DNA of 64,000 bases, taken from the NCBI RefSeq assembly GCF_000177675.1, contig NZ_ADGX01000020.1, positions 18,457-82,456 on the forward strand, in the 5' to 3' direction. How positions within the stretch are numbered: position 1 is the first letter of the stretch; the number at the start of each line of letters is the position of its first letter. Under the pieces are notes generated by a model. The model saw only the letters and a list, made by a program, of their open reading frames with translations, made no database searches and was not told the origin of the DNA. Positions 45,106 to 52,737 of this stretch are shown here, one piece after another. The DNA comes from Parafrankia sp. EUN1f (GTDB taxonomy: Bacteria > Actinomycetota > Actinomycetes > Frankiales > Frankiaceae). Made by a program: the position numbers and the translations under genes.

Positions 45106-46338
45106 GTGAGTCGTGCGCGCCGCTTATGTGGCGCCGCCGTCGTGTCCGTGCTGCTCGTAGCCCTCGCCGCCTGTACCGGGCAGCCTCGGGGGCAGGTCGA
45201 CGCGAGTTCCTGCGTATCACCAGGAGTCACTGACAGTGAAGTTCGGGTCGGTGTTGTGTACACGGACAGCGGTGCGTTGTCGGCTCCCTTCGCCCCGGCG
45301 CGTGCCGGATTTGAAGCACGCCTTGCGGTCGAGAACGAAAAAGGTGGGGTGAACGGCCGCCGGATCGTCTACCAGCCGCGTGACGACGGCGGGAGCACCA
45401 CGGGGAACCTGGCGGTCAGCCGGGATCTCGTGGCGAACTACGGCGCGTTCGCGATCCTCGAGTCCAGCGCGACGACTTCCGGCGCCGCGAAGTACCTCGC
45501 CGACGAGAAGATTCCGATCATCGGCATCTCGGCCGAAGAGGTCTGGGCGTCCTACCGGAACATGTTCGCCTTCGCCTACCTGGCGGGCAAAGGTTTACCC
45601 GTGGACACCTTCGGTCGGTTCGTGAAGGAACACGGTGGCACGCGGGCCATGGTCATCGGGACGTCCACCAGGCTGACCGGCTCTGACCTGAACAGCCATA
45701 TGGTGAAGAGCCTTCGCGGAACGGGTGTCCAGATCGACGAGGCGAACCCGGTCGTGGAGTTCCTGCCGGGGGTGACGAGCGCCGCGCGCCTGGCACAGCG
45801 GATGGTCGACCAGAAGATCGACACGGTGGTGTCCGGCGGTGCTGCCGCCGACATCGCCGAGGTCGTCAGCGCCGCCCGCAATGCCGGTGCGCGGCTGAAG
45901 GTGGTTTTGACTGCCACGGCCCCCGATGCCGTGCTCCTGGAGCAGTACGGGCAGTCCCTGGCTGGCCTGGTCTTCTTCGAGCCGTTCACGCCGTTCGAGT
46001 TCGAAAACCCCGGGCTGGACGCCTACCACAAGGCGATGGCACGGCACGCGCCGGAGATTTCCGATCCCAACCAGACGGTCGCACTTGCCGCCTACATCAA
46101 CGCGGACATGCTGATCCGTGGCCTGCAGGAAGCCGGGCCGTGCCCGACCAGGCAGGGCTTCATCGATCGGCTGCGCCAGGTGCACGACTACACGGCAGGT
46201 GGCCTGGTCCCCACCACCGACTTCGAAGCCGACTTCGGGCAGCTTCGCGCGTGTTACGCGTTCGTCCGGGTCGCGGCCGACGCGAAGCACTTCGAGGTGA
46301 TCGACCCCAACTACTGCGGGACCCGACTGTCTGGGTGA
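45106..46338 (+). CDS. ABC transporter substrate-binding lipoprotein (LivK-like)
   Basis: A 410-residue lipoprotein (signal VVSVLLVALAACTG; lipobox LAAC) of the periplasmic-binding type I/Leu-Ile-Val family: EVRVGVVYTDSGALSAPFAP, NEKGGVNGRRIVYQPRDDGG, AILESSATTSGAAKYLADEK, and the later DPNQTVALAAYINADMLIRGL. It should capture amino acids or aromatic acids. No permease or ATPase gene is adjacent, so it either serves a distant transporter or acts as a sensor. GTG at 45106 has GGAG 6 nt upstream. Confidence 0.92.
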   Translation: MSRARRLCGAAVVSVLLVALAACTGQPRGQVDASSCVSPGVTDSEVRVGVVYTDSGALSAPFAPARAGFEARLAVENEKGGVNGRRIVYQPRDDGGSTTGNLAVSRDLVANYGAFAILESSATTSGAAKYLADEKIPIIGISAEEVWASYRNMFAFAYLAGKGLPVDTFGRFVKEHGGTRAMVIGTSTRLTGSDLNSHMVKSLRGTGVQIDEANPVVEFLPGVTSAARLAQRMVDQKIDTVVSGGAAADIAEVVSAARNAGARLKVVLTATAPDAVLLEQYGQSLAGLVFFEPFTPFEFENPGLDAYHKAMARHAPEISDPNQTVALAAYINADMLIRGLQEAGPCPTRQGFIDRLRQVHDYTAGGLVPTTDFEADFGQLRACYAFVRVAADAKHFEVIDPNYCGTRLSG

Positions 46339-46524
46339 CCCGGCGGTGTAGCCGTCCGCCGTGATGCTTCCGCAGGCCTGCCTGTTCGGACCCGCGCAAG
46401 CGCCTCGTTCGCCCGGATCGACGTGCAACAGCGTGACCGCTCGGTCTGTACGGCGGGTCGCCCCGCCCCCGCCCCGCCTCCGTGGGCCGCCGGTATCCGC
46501 GCTGGATGCGTGGACTCGCCGACA

Positions 46525-46588
46525 GTGCAACTGATGGTTGCACGAAGCCGCCTCGTTGCCTATGGTGACGTGCAACCAAAGGTTGCTG
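46525..46588. promoter_or_regulatory. two ArsR-type operators
   Basis: GTGCAAC-N5-GTTGCAC (46525-46543) is a perfect palindrome, and GTGCAAC-N5-GTTGCTG (46570-46588) is a near copy whose centre is 45 bp further on. The second overlaps the Shine-Dalgarno of the first SRPBCC gene. The ArsR protein at 47056 is the likely ligand-controlled repressor. Confidence 0.75.
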
Positions 46589-46597
46589 GAGGTTGGC

Positions 46598-47059
46598 ATG
46601 GAGTTCGGATCCATCGAGCGTGAGATTTTCATCGAGGCGTCGCCGGAGATCGTCTTCGACGTCGTGAGCAGTCCGGAGCACCTGAAGGAGTGGTGGCCGG
46701 ACGATGCCCGGTTCGAGCCGGTGCCCGGGGCCGTGGGGGAGATCGTCTTCGGTGACCGCGACGCCGGCGGGACGGTGGTGCCCGTCACCGTCGTCGACGC
46801 CCGGCCGCCGCGGATGTTCTCGTTCCGCTGGACGCATCCGGCCGGGGAGCCGGCGGCGGAGGGCAACTCGCTGCTGGTCACGTTCGACCTGGCGCCGTCC
46901 GGCGACGGGACGCTGCTGCGGATGACCGAGACCGGCTTCCGTGAGATGGGCTGGGAGGCGGCGGTCCTCGAGCATCACTACAACGACCATGTCAGCGGCT
47001 GGGCCCACTTCCTGCCGCGGCTCGTCTCGTATGTCGCGACGCTGCGGGTGCGTCCGTGA
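46598..47059 (+). CDS. SRPBCC (AHSA1-like) protein, first of ArsR operon
   Basis: A 153-residue protein of the Bet v 1/START-like fold: IEREIFIEASPEIVFDVVSS, HLKEWWPDDARFE, MFSFRWTHPAGE, LLVTFDLAPSG and GWEAAVLEHHYNDHVSGWAHF. These proteins form a hydrophobic cavity and may bind or modify a lipophilic ligand. GGAGG 5 nt upstream supports the ATG. It overlaps the ArsR gene by 4 nt (GTGA) and is under two operators. Confidence 0.93.
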   Translation: MEFGSIEREIFIEASPEIVFDVVSSPEHLKEWWPDDARFEPVPGAVGEIVFGDRDAGGTVVPVTVVDARPPRMFSFRWTHPAGEPAAEGNSLLVTFDLAPSGDGTLLRMTETGFREMGWEAAVLEHHYNDHVSGWAHFLPRLVSYVATLRVRP

Positions 47060-47454
47060 GCACCGCGGTGGCCGAAGCCGTCGACGACGATCTCTGGTCC
47101 GCCATCGGGGATCCGACCCGGCGCCGCATGCTCGACCTGCTGCTCGCCGACGGTGGCGGCACAGCGACCACCTTGAGCCAACATCTGCCGGTCACCCGCC
47201 AGGCCGTGGCCAAGCATCTCGGTGTCCTCGACCGGGCCGGGCTCGTCCAGGCGACGCCGATGGGCCGGGAGAAGCGCTATCGAGTGGACGACGCCCAGCT
47301 CGCCCGTGCGGTCGCCCAGCTCGCCTCGGTCGGGTCGGCCTGGGACGCCCGCCTGCGCCGGATCAAGCGGATCGCCGAGGCCATCCAACGCGCCCAGCAG
47401 AACCAGCAGAACCAGCAGAACCAGCAGGGCCAACAGGGCCGACAGGAAAGCTGA
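47056..47454 (+). CDS. ArsR-family regulator
   Basis: A 132-residue winged helix: LWSAIGDPTRRRMLDLLLAD, LSQHLPVTRQAVAKHLGVLDRAGLV and GREKRYRVDDA. No metal-binding Cys pair is present, so it probably senses something other than metal. The C-terminus is a Gln/Asn stretch (QNQQNQQNQQGQQ) from a 9-bp repeat. It starts at GTG 47056 and lies between two SRPBCC genes, a common layout in which such a regulator controls both. Confidence 0.93.
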   Translation: MSTAVAEAVDDDLWSAIGDPTRRRMLDLLLADGGGTATTLSQHLPVTRQAVAKHLGVLDRAGLVQATPMGREKRYRVDDAQLARAVAQLASVGSAWDARLRRIKRIAEAIQRAQQNQQNQQNQQGQQGRQES

Positions 47455-47478
47455 CCAGAAAGAGGAGCACGAATAATC

Positions 47479-47919
47479 GTGGATATTCTGCACAGGATCG
47501 GTGTCCGGACCGCGGAGCCGAAGAAGGTGTACGACGCGCTGACGACCGTCGAGGGTCTCGCCGGCTGGTGGACGGACGACACGAAGGGCACAGCCGAGGT
47601 CGGCGGCGTGCTCGAGTTCCGGTTCCTGCCCGGAGGCTTCGACATGGAGGTTGTCGAAACCCGGCCATCCGAGCGGGTGGTGTGGCGAGTGGTCGACGGA
47701 CCCGAGGAGTGGGTCGGGACGACGATCGACTGGGACCTGCGGCAGTCCGGTGACTACACGATCGTCCTGTTCCGGCATCAGGGCTGGAAGGAGCCGGTGG
47801 AGTTCATGTACCACTGCAGCACCAAGTGGGGCTCGTACCTGATGAGCCTGAAGTCCCTGGTGGAGACCGGGCAGGGGGCGCCGGCTCCGCGCGACGTCCA
47901 GATCAGCGACTGGCACTGA
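47479..47919 (+). CDS. SRPBCC protein, third gene of ArsR operon
   Basis: A 146-residue START-like protein: IGVRTAEPKKVYDALTTVEG, LAGWWTDDTKGTAEVGGV, FRFLPGGFDMEVVE and the end SLVETGQGAPAPRDVQISDWH (given here as the last ~21 residues split at LVETG). GGAG at 47463 precedes a GTG at 47479. Part of the ArsR operon. Its first and last codons are copied in the mini-ORF at 44764. Confidence 0.92.
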   Translation: MDILHRIGVRTAEPKKVYDALTTVEGLAGWWTDDTKGTAEVGGVLEFRFLPGGFDMEVVETRPSERVVWRVVDGPEEWVGTTIDWDLRQSGDYTIVLFRHQGWKEPVEFMYHCSTKWGSYLMSLKSLVETGQGAPAPRDVQISDWH

Positions 47920-47952
47920 GCCCAGCCCTGCCGTGAACTGCGGGTGAGCAGC

Positions 47953-49128
47953 TCACGGCAGGGCGAGGATCCGGTCGTCGCCCGCGCCGGGAGTGCCGCG
48001 GCCGTCGGTGTTCGATGTGATCAGCCACAGGCTGCCGTCGGGCGCCGGCTCCACGGTGCGCAGGCGGCCGAGCTCGCCCGTGAACAGCGCCCGGGGCGCC
48101 CCGGCCACGCGGCCGTCGGCCAGGTCCATCACCCACAGACGCTCACCGCGCAGCGCGGCCGCATAGAGGACGTCGCCCCGGATCGCGATGCCACTGGGGG
48201 ACGCCTCGTCGGTCGACCAGGTGACCTGCGGGTTCGTATAGCGCCCGCCAGCCGTGTCGCCGGTGCCCTCCACCACCGGCCAGCCGTAGTTCCCGCCCGG
48301 CCTGATCAGGTTGATCTCGTCGAACGTGTTCTGCCCGAACTCGGATGCCCACAGCCGCCCGGCCGAGTCCCACGCCAGCCCCTGCACGTTGCGGTGGCCG
48401 AGGCTGTACACGCTCGACGACGGGTCCGGGTTGTCGGCGGGCACCCCGCCGTCGGCGGTGATCCGCAGGATCTTTCCGTTCAGGCTGGTCGGATCCTGCG
48501 CCGTGGCAGGCTCGCCGGCGTCGCCGACGGCCACGTAGAGCTGGCCGTCCGGGCCGAACGCGATCCGCCCGCCGTTGTGGTTCGGCGCGGCGCGTAGCCC
48601 GGTCAGCACGTTCTCGGGCGTGCCCGCACGGTTGCCGTCGAACTGGAAGCGCACGACACGGTTGTCCGTCGCCGAGGTGTAGTAGGCGTAGACCCAGTGG
48701 TCCCGATCGAACCGCGGTGAGACCGCGAGCCCGAGCAGACCGCCCTCGCTGCGATGCCGCACGGGCAGCGTCGTCACCTCCGTCGGCGTTCCGCCTGCCG
48801 CGGGCACGAGCAGAATGCGCCCGCTGTCGCGCGCGGCGACGAGGGCGCGGCCGTCCGGGAGGAAGGCCAGCCCCCAGGGCGAGATGAGATCTGTTGCCAC
48901 CTGCCGCAGATCCTGCGCATCGGACGTCGTCCCGATTCCGTGCGGCCCGGCTGCGCCTGGCCCGGGTATGCCTGATCGGTGTGGCCCTGCCCCGGGCGGT
49001 ACAGCGCCGTCGGCATCGCCGGGCCCGCAGCCGGCCAACAGCGTGCAGGCGGCCGCGAGCGTGACGAGCGAGGAAGCGAACAATCGGGTGAGCGAGACAG
49101 CCGGACGTGAACGAGGTGAACGGAACAC
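47953..49128 (-). CDS. PQQ-dependent sugar dehydrogenase-like lipoprotein
   Basis: A 391-residue six-bladed propeller of the glucose/sorbosone dehydrogenase family. Signal LAAACTLLAGCGPG has a lipobox. Landmarks: LISPWGLAFLPDGRALVA, EGGLLGLAVSPRFDRDHWVY, GGRIAFGPDGQLYVAVGD, SLGHRNVQGLAWD, ASEFGQNTFDEINLI and GNYGWPVVEG. Conserved His, Arg and Asp of the PQQ site (HRNVQG, GQNTFDE) appear kept. It is expected to oxidise sugars outside the cell. GTG at 49128 has GAGGAG 7 nt upstream. Confidence 0.92.
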   Translation of the reverse strand: MFRSPRSRPAVSLTRLFASSLVTLAAACTLLAGCGPGDADGAVPPGAGPHRSGIPGPGAAGPHGIGTTSDAQDLRQVATDLISPWGLAFLPDGRALVAARDSGRILLVPAAGGTPTEVTTLPVRHRSEGGLLGLAVSPRFDRDHWVYAYYTSATDNRVVRFQFDGNRAGTPENVLTGLRAAPNHNGGRIAFGPDGQLYVAVGDAGEPATAQDPTSLNGKILRITADGGVPADNPDPSSSVYSLGHRNVQGLAWDSAGRLWASEFGQNTFDEINLIRPGGNYGWPVVEGTGDTAGGRYTNPQVTWSTDEASPSGIAIRGDVLYAAALRGERLWVMDLADGRVAGAPRALFTGELGRLRTVEPAPDGSLWLITSNTDGRGTPGAGDDRILALP

Positions 49129-49311
49129 CGCAAACTCCTCACCGGGCTGACGGCGACTTCGACGGCGACTTCGACGGCGGCTTCAGCGCCTTCGCGAGAC
49201 AGTACGGGGGCGAGCTGGGCCCCAGTCGTTGAGGGGCCGGGTCAGGATCTGGCCCGATGTGCCGACGGAAAACCGTTTGCCCTGACGCCTCATCGTCGTG
49301 ACATTGGGCGC

Positions 49312-50580
49312 GTGGATCGCGGGCCAGGACGGACGTTCAGTGCGGTGGTGACGGCGGGCGGCGAATGCCTCGGTGGGCTCGGGCCGTTCGAGGCCGACAG
49401 CCCCTGGTGGGCGGACGTCGGCCCAGTCGTGCGCCGCCTTGACCGCGAGCTCGGGGTGCGGGTGACGGTGCTGCGGCTCATCGACGTCGAGAACGGCGAA
49501 GGGGCACGGGACGGACACGTCACCTACCACGTCGAAGCCGCGGGGCGTCCGCCCGACGGCCGGCTCACCGTGGTGCCGATCGACCACGACAGTCTGGTGG
49601 CGCCCGTGGCGGGCCGGGCGACCTGGGCCACCAGGGAGGGCCTTCAGGACGCCCTGAGCTGGGCAGGCGCGGCGTTGCGGGCCGCGGGGCGCCCGCCGGT
49701 CGGCGCCGCCGAACAGGTCAGGACGTGGAACCTCTCCGGCCTGTTCCGCATCCCGACGGCCGCCGGGATGGTCTGGCTGAAGACGACACCGCCGTTTGCC
49801 GCCAGGGAGCCCGACGTGATCGCGGCGTTCGCCCGGATCGACCCGTCGCTGGTACCCGCCGTGGTGGCCGCGGATGTGCCCGCGGGACGGACCCTGCTCG
49901 AACATGTACCGGGCCGCGACTGCTGGGACCCGTCGCGGACGGACATCGAAACCACGATCCGTCGGCTCGTGCGGGCGCAGGCGGCATTGGCCGAGCACCC
50001 CGAGCTGATGCCTGCGGACCTGCCTGACCGGACTCCGCATGCCCTGATCGGCCTGTTCGACCGCCTGCTCGACGGTGAGGCCGGGGCAGAGCTGACCGCC
50101 ACCGAGCTGGGCGCCGCCCGCGACCTCGCCGCGCACCTGCCTGATCTCGTCGCCGAACTGGCCGCCTGCGGCCTGCCGCTCACACTCGTCCACGGGGACT
50201 TCCACCCCGGCAACTGGAGATCGGACAGCCAGGCGGCCGTCGGCGTGGCCGCCAGCGTCGGAGCGGGTAGCGGTGCTGGTGTCGCCGTCGACTTCGCCGA
50301 CAGCCACTTCGGGCACCCGGCACTGGATGGGCTGCGGCCCCGCGAGTTCCTGCCCGACGACCGGTGGGAGCACGTCGCCGACGTGTGGGCGACCACCTGG
50401 TCGCAGTGCCGGCCGGGCAGCGATCCGCGCCGCGCACTCACCCTCGCGGCACCACTGGGCCACATCTCCTACGCCGTGCGCTACCAGGAGTTCCTCGACA
50501 ACATTGAGGTCAGTGAACGCCTCTATCACCTCGGCGACCCCGCCCACACAATCCGCGCAGCCCTGAGCGCCCTGCGATAG
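49312..50580 (+). CDS. aminoglycoside phosphotransferase-like kinase
   Basis: A 422-residue protein. The C-terminal half is an APH-type kinase: GMVWLKTTPPFAAREPDV (ATP Lys), AGRTLLEHVPGRD (hinge region), LTLVHGDFHPGNWR (catalytic HGDxHxxN) and VAVDFADSHFGHPALD (DFG-like Asp). The ~130-residue N-terminal part (RTFSAVVTAGGECLGGLGPF) is an extra domain I do not recognise, with possible Nudix-like strands. The substrate may be an antibiotic or a metabolite. GTG at 49312 has no clear ribosome site. Confidence 0.87.
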   Translation: MDRGPGRTFSAVVTAGGECLGGLGPFEADSPWWADVGPVVRRLDRELGVRVTVLRLIDVENGEGARDGHVTYHVEAAGRPPDGRLTVVPIDHDSLVAPVAGRATWATREGLQDALSWAGAALRAAGRPPVGAAEQVRTWNLSGLFRIPTAAGMVWLKTTPPFAAREPDVIAAFARIDPSLVPAVVAADVPAGRTLLEHVPGRDCWDPSRTDIETTIRRLVRAQAALAEHPELMPADLPDRTPHALIGLFDRLLDGEAGAELTATELGAARDLAAHLPDLVAELAACGLPLTLVHGDFHPGNWRSDSQAAVGVAASVGAGSGAGVAVDFADSHFGHPALDGLRPREFLPDDRWEHVADVWATTWSQCRPGSDPRRALTLAAPLGHISYAVRYQEFLDNIEVSERLYHLGDPAHTIRAALSALR

Positions 50581-50748
50581 CAGATAGCCGTGAAAAGCCA
50601 GGAAAAGCCGTGAACAGCGAGGAAGATGCACCCGCCCGCTCCGAATGGTGGCTTGCCTTACACGAAACGGCTGAGCGAGCTGCTGCCGGAATTCGGTCTA
50701 TCGGCCGCGGGCGGCGTGATTACCAGCAGAGCGCCGGGGGCGCCTGTT

Positions 50749-51144
50749 TCACAAGGACAACGCGTCGACGGGAAGCCTGGCATACCGGTCGGCCTGGGCG
50801 GTGAGGATTGGCCAGCCCATGGCCAGAGCCGCCACCGCTGCGTGCAGCACAGGCCAATCCGGCTGTGGCCGATAGGCGGCTAACAGATCGACCTCATCGG
50901 TGCGTGCCAACCCGCAGATGGCGATGGCACCGCACGGTGCGGCGGCAATGATGTCGGCGAGGTGATCGGTGAGAGCGGGTTGACCGAGCACGACCTGAGC
51001 CAGGCAGAGGGAGGGAATTTCCAGCGGGGGACCACCCTCGACCGCATCATGGAGGAGCCGTGACAGCTCCCGGCGCTGGTGCTGGCTGCCGGAACCGACA
51101 AGCCCTGCCCGTAACGCCAGATCGTCCAGGATGTAGCCGCTCAC
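50749..51144 (-). CDS. PIN-like protein, putative toxin
   Basis: A 131-residue protein starting SGYILDDLALRAGLVGSG, where the early acidic pair resembles the first PIN Asp. The later ICGLARTDEVDLLAAY and GWPILTAQADRYARLP resemble the final strand of PIN proteins. It starts at a GTG that overlaps the stop of the preceding small gene (GTGA), as in antitoxin-toxin pairs. The assignment is from context and weak motifs. Confidence 0.6.
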   Translation of the reverse strand: MSGYILDDLALRAGLVGSGSQHQRRELSRLLHDAVEGGPPLEIPSLCLAQVVLGQPALTDHLADIIAAAPCGAIAICGLARTDEVDLLAAYRPQPDWPVLHAAVAALAMGWPILTAQADRYARLPVDALSL

Positions 51145-51428
51145 GCGACGGCTCGGGCCCGATGGGCCGTGAGCGCCGCGATGGCGGCCTGCCCGAGAAC
51201 CGGTGCCGGGTCGCGACCGTCCACGCTGCGCAGCCGCTCCGCGGCAGCGTTCAGCTCGGCGGCGATGGCAGGCGGGGTCGGGTGAAGAGCGGCAGCAGTG
51301 CGCACCCATGCGAGCGCCGCGGCGTGGGCGTGCAGCACCGTGACGGCTCGGTCGGCAGCCTGGTCAGGCAGCCCGACCAGGCGCTCGACCAGAGCATGTG
51401 CCTGAGCTCGATCATGATGGATGGTCAT
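51141..51428 (-). CDS. putative antitoxin partner of the PIN-like protein
   Basis: A 95-residue all-helical protein: TIHHDRAQAHALVERLVGLP, DRAVTVLHAHAAALAWVRTA and PPAIAAELNAAAERLRSVDG. I recognise no DNA-binding motif. It is first in a two-gene operon, with a 15-bp palindrome over its start codon. The order and the 4-nt overlap suggest a toxin-antitoxin-like module. Confidence 0.6.
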   Translation of the reverse strand: MTIHHDRAQAHALVERLVGLPDQAADRAVTVLHAHAAALAWVRTAAALHPTPPAIAAELNAAAERLRSVDGRDPAPVLGQAAIAALTAHRARAVA

Positions 51429-51437
51429 GAAATGACC
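51423..51437. promoter_or_regulatory. palindrome over the start of the PIN-like operon
   Basis: GGTCAT-GAA-ATGACC is a perfect 6-bp inverted repeat with 3-nt centre; the first arm contains the start codon of the 51141-51428 gene. Binding of a repressor would block transcription or translation initiation, as expected for autoregulation. Confidence 0.5.
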
Positions 51438-51594
51438 GTAGCCCAGGCACATGGGGTCGGCCCTGGCACAGCGCGGGTCTCGTTGTGAACTTTGGTCGTG
51501 CGCTGCGGGGCCCCGACGCCGGCGAGCCGCAGAGCCTTGCCCGCGCATTCGTCGCGGGCAGGCACCTGGTGGGGCACGCCCGAACAGCGTCGGG

Positions 51595-51813
51595 TCAGAT
51601 CGTCGGCCGTGGGCCGGCCTTGGTGACGGCGGGAAGCTGGTAGGTGCCGTCGAGCACGGCTGCTCTCGGTTGGTAGAGCCGCAGGATCGGACGGAACGGA
51701 CCTGCCGGGGCGGGCAGCCAGCCGGCCAGGTGTGCGGTCGCCGATGGAGTACCGGTTTGCGCGATTGGCGACCAGATGGAACCAGGCAGGTCGTACATGT
51801 GATTGACCAGAAC
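51595..51813 (-). pseudogene. DUF1254/DUF1214 protein, C-terminal remnant
   Basis: About 72 codons: a VNHMYDLPGSIW stretch, GWLPAPAGPFRPILRLYQP and AAVLDGTYQLPAVTKAG, the closing pattern of DUF1214 (WLPxPxGPFxxxLRxYxPxxxxLDGxxxPP). The frame is intact to TGA at 51595 but lacks any start, and just upstream lies repeat copy D, which may mark where the rest was lost. Confidence 0.7.
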
Positions 51814-51880
51814 GCGTCGACCGGCGGCTCCTGGTCGAACCGCCGCAAGTCGGTACGCAAGGCCACCTGGCGATCGAGAA

Positions 51881-52115
51881 AAAGTGAGGATTTTGGTCGT
51901 TCGAACAGCCGAAATCCTCAATTCTTGCTCCTCGGCAACGGCAACCCTGGCGGCGGCTCGAAGTCGCGACCCGAAGCGGTGAGTGTTTTGGTCGTGTGAG
52001 CGGCAAAAATCCCCAACGCTTGCCCGCAGGTAAAGTCGACCCGAAGCTCGCGATTCCGTGGCAGGGTCTGGGACGTCGAAAATCCTCAGCTCTTCGAGCC
52101 GTGGCATGGGGGTCG
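51881..52115. repeat. composite palindromic repeat, copy D (diverged)
   Basis: AAAGTGAGGATTTTGGTCGT (51881-51900) pairs with CGAAATCCTCAATTCTTGC (about 51910-51928). A second, weaker hairpin follows (GTGAGTGTTTTGG at about 51979 with CAAAAATCCCC and GCTTGC up to 52023). Then CCCGAAGCTCGCGATTC and CTCTTCGAGCCGTGGCATGG match copy A at 26161-26234. Two hairpins instead of one distinguish this copy. Confidence 0.7.
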
Positions 52116-52140
52116 ATCTGAATCCCGCGGCCGGCTGGAA

Positions 52141-52443
52141 TCAGGCGTCGAGGAGCTCGATGGTCGTGGAGGTGACGTCCCCGATCTCCAGGGCCTCGGC
52201 CTTGCGGACGGCGCGTTTGACGGGGAGTACGTAGCTGCCACGCTTGCTGTCGGGAAAGATTGATGTCCGCCAGGTGCTGCCGCCGAGCGTGGCCCGCACC
52301 CGCAGCGAGCCGAATCCGCGTCGCAGTCCGCCGGTCAGATCCCGGATCTCCTCTGACACGTCGACCGGCAGGCTGACGAACACCCAGCTGTCCGGGCGTC
52401 GCGCCGCCCATTCCCACAGCTCGCTCTCGAAGACGACGATCAT
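52141..52443 (-). CDS. DUF1905-domain protein
   Basis: A 100-residue protein of the small DUF1905 family: VFESELWEWAARRPDSWVFV, LPVDVSEEIRDL, GFGSLRVRATLGGSTWRTSI and YVLPVKRAVRKAEALEIGD. Length is normal for a single domain. The biochemical role is unknown. It is a single gene, convergent with the repeat and divergent from the glutamine synthetase operon. Confidence 0.9.
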   Translation of the reverse strand: MIVVFESELWEWAARRPDSWVFVSLPVDVSEEIRDLTGGLRRGFGSLRVRATLGGSTWRTSIFPDSKRGSYVLPVKRAVRKAEALEIGDVTSTTIELLDA

Positions 52444-52605
52444 CGTCGGAGTCTCACACAGGCCGGTCCGCCGGCGTCAGCACCACCCACGATCCGAGCC
52501 TGCCGGTGTCAGCGTGCTGCTCAGAGGCGACATCCGGCGCTCGCGGGCTGGCCGGGTGTGACCGATCCGTCGCGAACGGTTCGTGCTGCGCGTTCTTAAC
52601 CCGGG

Positions 52606-52621
52606 TTCATCCGGCCGAAAC
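52606..52621 (+). promoter_or_regulatory. possible GlnR box upstream of the gmaS-like gene
   Basis: TTCAT-CCGGCC-GAAAC fits the actinobacterial GlnR pattern (gTnAc-N6-GaAAc): the right half is exact and the left keeps T and A at the key places. It lies about 120 nt before the start of a nitrogen-metabolism operon. This is a motif match only. Confidence 0.35.
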
Positions 52622-52639
52622 CCGGCGCTGTTCTCCTGT

Positions 52640-52658
52640 GAGGAGAGAAGTTCTCCTC
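52640..52658 (+). promoter_or_regulatory. 7-bp hairpin in the gmaS leader
   Basis: GAGGAGA and TCTCCTC are perfect arms around GAAGT, about 80 nt before the start codon. The left arm looks like a Shine-Dalgarno, so the hairpin could hide a ribosome site or be an operator. Confidence 0.35.
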
Positions 52659-52737
52659 TCAAGACATGGATCCAGCGGGCAGGAGCCCGCCCCGCCGCCG
52701 GCCTGAGCAGTCGGCACGTCCCCGATCTGGAGTCCAG

